DNA from: Branchinecta lynchi
Lineage: Eukaryota; Arthropoda; Branchiopoda; Anostraca; Branchinectidae
Assembly: GCA_023053575.1 (NCBI GenBank)
Contig: JAKZAP010000016.1
Coordinates: 12,914,030-12,978,029 of the forward strand
Direction of reading: 5' to 3'
DNA: 64,000 nucleotides
The translations under genes and the position numbers were made by a program. A model generated the notes under the pieces. That model was given only the letters and a program-made list of their open reading frames with translations, was not told the origin of the DNA and did not search any database. Shown in pieces: positions 54,562 to 64,000 of this stretch (the first letter of the stretch is position 1; each line of letters begins with the position of its first letter).

Positions 54562-57500
54562 AGACCTACGTTGCGTGGGCAACGTGAAGTGTTTGTTTCT
54601 TCGCTGTCGGTTAAATGCGGAAGTTGTCAACTTATAGATCTTTTAAAACGGTATGTTCTAAAAAGAATAATCACATGATCAAAAGCTATCCTTCAGCGTT
54701 GCAAAACCAACAAGAAAAGAATATCGGAAGGCAGTCACTTGAACTTTATCCTTTTCAATCGTAGACATCGTGAGGGATGAAAACTTGGAACAATATCTTC
54801 TATACCTAATCTAGTTGGTATTATAAAGCTATCCGTAACTTTTCAGGATTAAAATCCCAATTATTACGAAACTACCTCATTGTTTTACATTATCGTTTGT
54901 ACCCGTAGCGTAAACAGTTAATCCTAGGTTACAGCGATAGACCATCGATATAAACGTTCTTACCGTTCGATTTATAGAAATCGAATAGAATGTGCACCAA
55001 TTTGCAGAAATTTATAGTCCCTCGTGAACCGATTCCTACTTACTAGTCCCTCTCCCGTGATAGACATGAAGTTCATTGGAAACAAATAATGGATACACCA
55101 GCCAGCAAAACTTGAAAACCCCTTATCGCTGAAGATGATTGTAGCTTAACAGCCGATTATTACTTACAAGTCCCTTGCATGTCTTACAATTGGGAAATAA
55201 ATTGTTCTTACCATCGAATACACCGGAAAAAATAAAAGGTACACCAACTAGCAAAAGGTGTAAACCCCTCATTGCCGAAGATGATTATGAGCTAACAGTC
55301 GACTGTTGCTTACAAGTCCACTACATGTCTCACAACTCGTATCGCCTATTTTTTGGTTTCAGTGTACCTTATTATTGAAGTTGTCAACCCCTTGAAACTT
55401 TCAAACTGGTTTATCTCATGAAGCATTTTTGTTAAAAAAACAAGAGCTACGAGCTCATATGGCACTTGTACGAGTAGGCTGTACAAGAAAGTAGATGAGA
55501 ACGTCACAAAATACACCCGCCATCCAAAAATGCGGTTCGGAAATAGAAATAGGGTATTTAGTTTCACTCATTTCTGAGCAGTTCCGGCATCGTCTCGATT
55601 GTCTGTAGCAAATGCACATGACTGTTCAAACTTTCATCCCAATAAATCCATTTGTTTGATCCCTAGACGTGCTACACGATTTCCGGTACCCACTCTATCT
55701 CGACCTACCGTGGCCGAATCTGGTTCAGAATATAAAAAATCGACCACCTAAAGCATCTTATTTATACCATCTATCAAGTTTCACTCGAATCTGAGCAATC
55801 TCTTAATTCCCTGTTCCTGTCCATCAAGTTTTACTGAAATTGGAGCTTAGCCTATCTGCAAGTTTCCAGTACCTCCCCCCCTACCTTGGCGGAATTCGGC
55901 CCGGACGCCAAATAACAAATCTAGGCCGCATAAACTCGGCACTGTCGAATTTGCATCTCATTCGGTCCATCCGTTTGGTTTTTGTGCATGTCAAAAGTCC
56001 CCCCACCCCCAATTCCCCTAATCGTGGTCGCATATGGTTCGAACGCATGTTTTACATGTCGAGGCCATCGATTCGTATCACCCATAAAGTTTCACTCGAA
56101 TCAGACCACTCGTTTGCAATTTATAGAAGTCAATTTCCATATTTCTCTTCTCGTGCTCCCCAAAAAATGCTCGGATCTAGGAACGGAAGTTTCCGGGGGT
56201 ATGTTGTGTCAGGTTCTTAAGTCAAAATAATTCGGGTCGCTAATATGCCTGCAAAGTTTCGTTGTCGTTTTACATCTGGAACTATTCTAACTCACGACTA
56301 CCGAAATTCCAGGAAACCCCTCCAACTCCCCCACAGAGCCCCGAAACCATCTGGCTCCTTCAATTTCATCTAGGCCTAATGCTTGTTCCATCCATTAAGT
56401 TTCGTCCCAATCCCTCTGCTTTTAGAGTTTCTCGAGTCCCCCCCCCCTCCATCCCCACAGGTATCGGACCCGACCCGGACGTGACACTGAACGTCCGAGG
56501 CGATAGCTCACCAGACAAGTTTCATTCAAATCCGATCACCCGTTCAAAAGTTATGCACGCCACTAGATTCCGGACTCCCCATCCACCCACTCCCCCCACG
56601 ATGGTCGCGTCGGGGAAACGGCTGTTCTCAAGTCAATATGTTCGGATCCCTGACATACCTGCCAAGTTTCATCGCCCTAGGACATCAGGAAGTATGCCGA
56701 ACTCGCGGGATCGCTAGAAATCCGGACCCCGACCCCAACTCCCCCACAGCGCCCTGATCCGGTCCGGTTATGTCAATGACGTGTCTAGGACTTGTGCTTG
56801 TTTTTACCACCAAGTTTCATCCCGATCCCTCCACTCTAAGCGTTTCTCAAAATTTCCGGTTCCCTCCTCCTACTCCCCGCAGTGTCATCGGATCCTGCCC
56901 GGATTTAAAGTGAGATGTCTGAGACACGAGGTCATCCTAAATATAAAATTTCATCAAGATCCGATCACCCGTTCAAAAGTTATACACGCAACTAGATTCC
57001 GGACTCCCCATCCATCCACTCCCCCCAGTATGGTCGGATTGGGGAAACGGCTGTTCTCAAGTGAACCTGTTCATGTCCCTGACATACCTGCCAAGTTTCA
57101 TCGCCCTAGCACATCAGGAAGTATGCCGAACTCGCGGGATCGCTAGAAATCCGGACCCCCCCAACTCCCCCAGAGTGCCTGGATCTGGTCCGCTTATATC
57201 AATGACGTATCTAGGACTTGTGCTTGTTCTTCCCACCAAGTTTCATCCCGATCCCTCCACTCTAAGCGTTTCTCAAGATTTCCGGTTCCCTCCTCCAACT
57301 CCTCCCAGTGTCATCGGATCCGGTCCGGATTTATAGTGGGACGTCTGAGACACGAGGTCGTCCTAAATATAAAATTTCATCAAGATCCGATGACTTGTTC
57401 GCAAGATAAAAATACCTCAAATTTTGGCTTCCCCCTCCCTCCACTCCCCCCCCCCCAGATGGTCGAATCGGGGAATTGACGATTTCCTATTTAATCTGGT

Positions 57501-59556
57501 CGGGTCCCAGAGATGCCTGTCAATTTCCATCGTCCCAGCACATCAGGAAGCACGGAACTCGCGGGATCACTACAAATTCGGACTTCTCCCCCCCCCCCCC
57601 CCAACTCCCCCAAAGTGAGCGGATCCGTTCCGGTTATATCAGCCATGTATCTAGGACTTGTGCTTGTACTTTCCACCAAGTTTCATCCGGATCCCTCCAC
57701 TCTAAGTGTTTTTCAAGATTTCCGGTTTCCCCCTCCAACTCCCCCCCCATGTCACCGGATCCGGTTAGGATTTAAAATGGAGGGTCTGAGACACGAGTTC
57801 CTTCCACGTATCAAGTTTCATTAAGATCCGATAACCTGTTCGTAAGCTAAAAATATCTAATTTTTCCTCATTTTTCCGGATTCCCCCTCCCTCCACTCCC
57901 CTCCAGATGGTCGGATCGGGGAAGCAAGTATTTCTAATTTAATCTGATCCAGTTCCTGATATGCCTGCCAAGTTTCATCGTCCTAGCTTATCTGGAAGTG
58001 CCCGAACTAGCAAAACCGGGACCGACAGACCGACAGACCGACTGACGGACAGAAATTACAATCGCTATATGGCACTTGAGTAAGCTCAAGTGCCATAAAA
58101 ACTGATGACATATACTTTGATTAGCTCACCAAGGGCTGTCGATTGCCCTAACAACAACAAAAGAATATCAGAAAAAGGGACTAAATTGACTTTGCAGTTA
58201 GTTGAACGTTATCCTTTTCAATCGTAGACATCGGGACGGACGAAAACTTGGAACAATATCTTATATAATCTAGTTGGTATTATAAAACTATCCGTATCTT
58301 TTCAGGACTAAATTACCATAAATGGCACTATTAATTATTATGAAACTACCTCATTGTTTTACATTATCGTTTGTACCCGTTGCGTAAACAGTCAATCCTA
58401 GGTTACAGCGATAGACGCTCGATACAAACTTTCTTACCGTCAGATTTATAGAAATCGAGTACAGTGTGCACCAATTTGCACAAATTTCAACCCCCTCGTG
58501 AACCGATTCTTACTTACAAGTCCCTCTCCCATGATAGACATCAAGTTCACCGGAAACAAATAACGGGTGCACCAGCTAGCAGAAGTTGCAAACCCCTCAT
58601 TGCCGAAGATGATAACAGCCGATTATTACTTACAAGTCCCTTGCATATCTTACCATTGGGAACCAAATTGTTCTTACCATCGAATACACCGGAAACAAAT
58701 AACAGGTACACCAACTAGCAACAGCTACAAACCCCTCATTGCCGAAGATGATTATGAGCTAAGAGTCGACTGTTGCTTACAAGTCCCCTACATGTCATAC
58801 AACTGATATAGCCTATTTTTGGTTTCAGTGTGTACCTTACTACTGAAGTAGTCAACCCCTTGAAATTTTCAAACTGGTGTATCTCATGAAGGAATTTTTG
58901 TACCAAAAAATGGATGACATATACTTTGATCAGCTCATCAACGGCTATCGATTGCCGTCGAAAAAAAATTCTACCTGCCTTAGTTACATATGATACCGTT
59001 TCTCTATCGCAAACCCAAGTGCAAAAAAAAACGAATAAACTCAGCTGAAATCGCGAACAGACATGAATAGAAACAGTAGATGGCAGCACTTTCGGACCCG
59101 TGGGAAAAAGTCACTTTTTTGTTTCTGTTGATTTTTCTATTTATCACTCAAAGAAGATATGTTGGCTGTGGGGCCGGGTAACTGCCGCATATATTTAACA
59201 CTTACAGATTTTAGTCCATCTTCAATTTGAAACTGGTGCCTGCCTGATTGCGTGCTAGAACGGAGCTTTCCACTCGAAAACAGAAATATGGTTTGATGAA
59301 ACGAAAGGTTCGCTACACAATTTCAGATAGTCCGCTCTGACATGGGCTATTTAATTCCACTTCACTTCGGACACCGTAGGCTCTGGCTCGAGGACAAGCA
59401 AAAACCATCCTTTTTGGCCCAAGGAAAGAGTTCTACGGAGCTTTCCAAAATGTAATGCCATATTCATCAATCCGGCCTAAGGTCCACACTTTCCGTAAAA
59501 ACCGCATAGGTTAGACACTTACCAGTTACCAGGAATAAAATGAAATCGGAGGTCTA
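54562..59556 (+). mobile_element. Family B repeat copy B2, interrupted by a family C element
   Basis: It starts ACTAGACCTACGTTGCGTGG with a reduced hairpin module and proceeds through AAATGCGGAAGTTGTCAACT. At 55440 it is interrupted by C3. From 58097 it resumes (GATGACATATACTTTGATTA) and ends GAAATCGGAGGTCTAGG. It is the reverse of B1 and also has the internally duplicated unit. Family A begins 4 bp beyond its end. Confidence 0.75.
55441..58096 (+). mobile_element. Family C repeat copy C3, 2.66 kb, complete, nested in family B
   Basis: The left end is ACAAGAGCTACGAGCTCATA with a GAGCT..AGCTC hairpin. The right end is the perfect hairpin GGCACTTGAG-TAAG-CTCAAGTGCC followed by an A run. The interior has four or more ~430 bp units. 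It sits in an A run of B2. Uninterrupted forms of that site occur at about 6195 (reversed) and 63765. No target duplication beyond A residues is seen and no protein is encoded; Pro/Ser-rich frames such as 57513-57824 derive from C runs. Confidence 0.8.
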
Positions 59557-59559
59557 GGA

Positions 59560-60963
59560 AAACAAGACCAAAGGTTTCGATGGGATCCCAAAAATTCAAT
59601 ATCTGATCCAGACAACTGGGTCTTGTCTTAGCCAGATCCAGTCTTCGCCAGACTCCTTGAACATTTTTACAATTAAAATTCAGAAACAGATTAAGGCCAA
59701 ATAGCTAATCACCTGAGAAAACCAAGTTCAGATTTGGATTCAGCATGTGTGTTTACCCCTATAAGTCATATCTGTTTTGACGAAAACTTCCTGCCACTTC
59801 TGCCAATTTCCCGGTTCTGGCCGAACTCCAGAACTACTTGTCCGGCGAAAAAAGAAAGCTCAAAGACGAAATCAGGGTATCTTCTTTCCCCAGTAATGAA
59901 CATCTAATCAACTTCAAATAGAAATTTAGCTTAAAACAAATTTTCCGATTCCAGCCGGATTCCGGTCGAACTATATGTCCGGGTAAAATACGATTGTCAC
60001 ACAGGGACTCAGCATCTCTTCTTACCCCTAAATCGCTTATCTAATCAACTAGAATTAAAACTTTGACTTCCAACAGTTTTCCGGTTTTGGCCGGATTCCG
60101 GACGAACTACATGTCCGGGTAGAAACTTGTTTTCACATAAGTGTTCAGCATGTCTTCTTGCCCTAAATCGAACATCCAATCAACTCCAAATAAAACTTTT
60201 AATTTTGACAAACTTTTCGGTTTGGGCCGGATTCCGGTCGAAATACTTTTCCGTCGAGAAAATAGTTTTCACCATCGTCTTCAGCATGTCTCCCTACCTC
60301 TAAATCGAACATTTAATCAACTTCAAGTAAAACTTTTACTTTCAACAAACTTTCCGGTTTGGGCCGGATTCCGGCGAAATACTTGTCCATCGAGAAAATA
60401 GTTTTCACCATCGTCTTCAGCATGTCTTCCTACCCCTAAATCGAACATCTAATCAATTTCAAATAAAACTTTTACTTTCAACAAACTTTTCGGTTTGGGC
60501 CGGATTCCGGGCGAAATACTTGTCCGTCGAGAAAATAATTTTCACCATCGTCTTCAGCCTGTCTTCCTACCCCTAAATCGAACATCTAATCAACTTCAAA
60601 TAAAACTTTTACTTTCAACAAACTTTTCGGTTTTGGCCGGATTCCGGGCGAACTACTGGTTTTCACCATCGTGTTCAGCATGTCTTCTTACCCCATAATC
60701 GACTATCACATTAGCTGTTTCAAAATATTTTGTTTGTCCCTTAATTTGAATCCCCTCCCCCATCCCTAAATGTAGAGCTACAAAGCCCATCTACGAACTT
60801 GACTGGTCCGACGACCCAACGAACCGTCACACCAAGTTTCATCAAAATATCTCATTCCCTTCGAGAGTTATCGTGCTTACAGACGGACGGACGGACGGAC
60901 GGACGGACAACTTTTGCGATGTCATAGGTATCCCTCCACTTACGTTTTGGGATCCCAAAAACA
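59560..60963 (+). mobile_element. Family A repeat copy, left arm of a large inverted repeat
   Basis: It starts ACAAGACCAAAGGTTTCG and ends ACGTTTTGGGATCCCAAAAA. It is nearly identical to 24655-25937 and to the reverse complement of 61098-62535. Compared with the right arm it lacks about 17 bp around 60655. Confidence 0.82.
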
Positions 60964-61097
60964 ACAACAGAAAAAACGACGACAAAACCAAAGTGTTGCT
61001 CTCGCATCACAATGAATTGCGATATAGCGCTCCGGTTTCGGATGATTAAGTGTAACTTATTTTGAATATTTAGAATAATTAGAAACACACAGTTCTC
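60964..61097. other. Spacer between inverted family A arms
   Basis: 134 bp. It includes GACAAAACCAAAGTGTTGCT, followed by a diverged version of the family B terminal hairpin (CTCGCATCAC). Confidence 0.7.
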
Positions 61098-62535
61098 GTT
61101 TTTGGGATCCCAAAACGTAAGTGGAGGGATACCTATGACATCGCAAAAGTTGTCCGTCTGTCCGTCCGTCCGTCCGTCCGTCCGTCTGTAAGCACGATAA
61201 CTCTCGAAGGGAATGAGATATTTTGATGAAACTTGGTGTGAGGGTTCGTTGGGTCGTCGGACCAGTCAAGTTCGTAGATGGGCTTTGTAGCTCTACATTT
61301 AGGGGTGGGGGAGGGGATTCAAATTAAGGGACAAACAAAATATTTTGAAACAGCTAATGTGATAGTCGATTATGAGGTAAGAAGACATGCTGAACACGAT
61401 GGTGAAAACCATTTTGTCGTCGGACATGTAGTTCGCCCGGAATCCGGCCAAAACCGGAAAGTTTGTCGAAAGTACAAGTTTTATTTGAAGTTGATTAGAT
61501 GTTCGATTTAGGGGTAGGAAGACAGGCTGAAGACGATGGTGTAAATTATTTTCTCGACGGACAAGTATTTCGCCCGGAATCCGGCCCAAACCGGAAAGTT
61601 TGTTGAAAGTAAAAGTTTTATTTGAAATTGATTAGATGTTCGGATTAGGGGTAAGAAAACATGCTGAAGACGATGGTGAAAACTATTTTCTCGATGGACA
61701 ACTATTTCGCCCGGAATCCGGCCCAAACCGGAAAGTTTGTTGAAAGTAAAAGTTTTATTTGAAGTTGATTAAATTTCGATTTAGAGGTAGGGAGACATGC
61801 TGAAGACGGTGGTGAAAACTATTTTCTCGACGGAGAAGTATTTCAACCGGAATCCGGCCCAAACCGGACAGTTTGTCAAAATAAAAAGTTTTGTTTGGAG
61901 TTGATTTGATGTTTGATTTAGGGCAAGAAGACATGCTGAACACTTATGTGAAAACAAGTTTCTACCCGGACACGTAGTTCGTCCGGAATCCGGCCAAAAC
62001 CGGAAAACTGTTGGAAGTCAAAGTTTTATTTCTAGTTGATTAGATAAGCGATTTAGGGGTAAGAAGAGATGCTGAGTCCCTGAGTCCCTGTGTGACAATC
62101 GTATTTTACCCGGACATATAGTTCGACCGGAATCCGGCTGGAATCGGAAAATTTGTTATAAGCTAAATTTCTATTTGAAGTTGATTAGATGTTCATTACT
62201 GGGGAAAGAAGATACCCTGATTTCGTCTTTGAGCTTTCTTTTTTCGCCGGACAAGTAGTTCTGGAGTTCGGCCGGAACCGGGAAATTGGTAGAAGTGGCA
62301 GGAAGTTTTCGTCAAAACAGATATGACTTATAGGGGTAAACACACATGCTGAATCCAAATCTGAACTTGGTTTTCTCAGGTGATTAGCGATTTGGCCTTA
62401 ATCTGTTTCTGAATTTTAGTTGTAAAAATGTTCAAGGAGTCTGGCGAAGACTGGATCTGGCTAAGACAAGACCCAGTTGTCTGGATCAGATATTGAATTT
62501 TTGGGATCCCATCGAAACCTTTGGTCTTGTTTATA
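61098..62535 (-). mobile_element. Family A repeat copy, right arm of the large inverted repeat
   Basis: It begins TTTTTGGGATCCCAAAACG with a (GTCC)n run (TCCGTCCGTCCGTCC), contains about nine core units, and ends with the reversed CGAAACCTTTGGTCTTGT. It pairs with 59560-60963. Confidence 0.82.
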
Positions 62536-62837
62536 TTGATATTTATGTTCCGGTACTCGATATTTTGTCCGATATATCGATGCATCATTGTCGATAGATA
62601 ACATCGCCCAACCCTAGATTTCGATCAACAATACGCAAAGATAGAACGTAAATACAATAGGCTTGGAACGGTTCAAATATACCAGAAGTACATTTCTAAT
62701 TTTATTTAGAAGCCTAGGACTCTAAGACTGGAGCCTTGTAGACAGTCCTAGGCCAAATTTTGATTTTCAACAATATGCATTTGAAGTTAAAATTTTGACG
62801 TCGATTCTACTTCATGTTCTGCCTATGAAAGGGAAAC
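62536..62837. other. Short unique spacer
   Basis: TATCGATA-rich sequence (ACTCGATATTTTGTCCGATA) resembles 54400-54470, which precedes B2. So this spacer is itself shared upstream of B copies. No gene was seen. Confidence 0.4.
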
Positions 62838-64000
62838 TAGACCTACGTTGCCCGGGCAACGTGAAGTGTTGCGGCAACCTTTGTCCGGCTTCGCCGACTA
62901 AAGTGTTGCGAGAGCAACACTTTGGTTTTGTTTCTTCGCTGTCGGTTAAATGCTGAAATTGTCAACTTATCGAAGCTTTTAAAACGGTATGTTCTAAAAA
63001 GAATAATCACATGATCAAAAGCTGTTCTTTAGCGTTGTAAAACCAACAACAAAACAATATCGGAAGAAGGGAATAAATTGACTCGGCGGTCAGTTGAACT
63101 TTATCCTTTTCAATCGTAGATATCGTGACGGATGAAAACTTGGAACAATATCTTATATAATCTAGTTGGTATTATAAAGCTATCCGTAACGTTTCATGAT
63201 TAAAATACCATAGATAACACTATTAATTATTACAAAACTACCTTATTGTTTTACATTACCGTATCGTTTGTCCGCGTTGCGTAAACAGTTAATCCTAGGT
63301 TATAGTGATAGACCATCGATACAAACTTTCTTACCGTCATATTTACAGAAATCGAATACATGTACACCAATTTTCAAAAATTTCTAGCCCCTCGTGAACC
63401 GATTCTTACTTACAAGTCCTTCTCCCGTAATTGAAATCAAATTCACCTCATCGCTGAAAATGATTATAGCAGAAAAGCCGATTATTACTTACAAGTCCCA
63501 TGCATGTCTTACAATTGGGAGCAAAATTGTTCTTACCATCGAATACACCTGAAACAAATAACAGATATACCAACTAGGAAAAGCTGCCAACTCCTCATTG
63601 TCGAAGATGATTATGAGCTAACAGTCGACTGTTGCTTACAAGTCCCTTACATGTCTGACAGCTGGTATCGCCTATTTTTTGGTTTCAGTGTGTACGTTAC
63701 TCCTGAAGTTGTCAACCCCTTGAAACTTTCAAACGGGTTTATCTCATGAAGGATTTTTGTTCAAAAAAAATGGATGACATATACTTAGATCAGCTCATCA
63801 AGTGCTATCGATTGCCCTAACCACAACAAAAGAATATCGGAAAAAGTGACTTTGCAGTCAGTTGAACTTTATCCTTTTCAATCGTAGACATCGTGACGGA
63901 TGAAAACTTGGAACAATATCCTATATAATCTAGTTGGTATTATAAAGCTATCCGTAACTTTTCAGGATTAAAATACCATAGATGACCCTATTAATTATTA
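62838..64000 (+). mobile_element. Family B repeat copy B3, cut by the window end
   Basis: It starts ACTAGACCTACGTTGCCCGG with the complete four-hairpin module (62843-62928). It then follows B2 (AAATGCTGAAATTGTCAACT, AGTCGACTGTTGCTTACAAG) to the end of the window. It shows the site used by C3 in its empty form near 63765. Confidence 0.75.

Noticed and set aside
55840..57824. Several 90-150 codon Pro/Ser-rich frames, and similar ones at 36096-37691
   Set aside because: They come from C/G runs in family C units. Equivalent frames appear in every copy and orientation without a conserved start or domain.

Overview
This window is repeat-dominated, intron-containing animal DNA. The evidence is consensus GT..AG splice sites, non-LTR retrotransposons with simple-repeat tails, and many short inverted-repeat (MITE-type) elements, with no prokaryote-like gene packing. 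The abundance of elements starting ACAAGA plus a short hairpin and carrying internal tandem repeats suggests an invertebrate. A mollusc or other lophotrochozoan is plausible, but this is inference and the species cannot be read from the sequence.

Host genes occupy only a few percent. (1) Two 3' exons of a trypsin-like S1 serine protease lie on the + strand (2743-2897 and 12152-12319). They are separated by a 9.25 kb intron; the rest of the gene must lie mostly left of the window. (2) A Thr-rich, mucin-like secreted or surface gene lies on the - strand, with two phase-matched exons (50370-50485 and 48210-48710) and a weak candidate last exon (47940-47979). (3) An intact 165-codon secreted-protein reading frame of unknown family lies on the - strand (53693-54190).

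Most of the rest is interspersed repeats. I use working names. Family A has ~120 bp tandem units and a GGGATCCC palindrome at both ends; copies start at 0.3, 3.7, 7.2, 18.1, 24.7, 31.2, 33.0, 48.9, 59.6 and 61.1 kb. Family B is about 3 kb with a four-hairpin terminus (4.1-7.2, 54.6-59.6 and 62.8-64 kb). Family C has ~430 bp internal units (35.7-36.6, 36.7-43.4, 44.8-45.4 and 55.4-58.1 kb). All three share a terminal layout compatible with non-autonomous Helitron/Helentron-like or 'pearl'-like elements. MITE-type elements with readable target-site duplications include hAT-like (13.4 and 15.2-17.1 kb), TA-flanked (23.1, 46.5 and 53.1 kb), Harbinger-like TTA (2.2 kb), a CTT-flanked element (29.1 kb) and a 9-bp-TSD foldback element (46.7 kb).

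Non-LTR elements include one nearly full-length CR1/L2-group copy (37.6-41.9 kb, with a frameshift in each ORF) and several 5'-truncated copies with different tail repeats.

Nesting can be read directly at several sites because uninterrupted copies exist in the window: C inside B, a LINE inside C, a LINE inside the Harbinger-like MITE, a foldback element inside a TA MITE, and a TA MITE inside one half of a tandem duplication. A ~204 bp tandem array (9.85-12.12 kb) fills the protease intron up to about 30 bp before its last exon. I found no CRISPR array, rRNA or intact tRNA, and no convincing novel multi-gene system. The most unusual content is the nested repeat architecture and the shared terminal hairpin design of families A, B and C.
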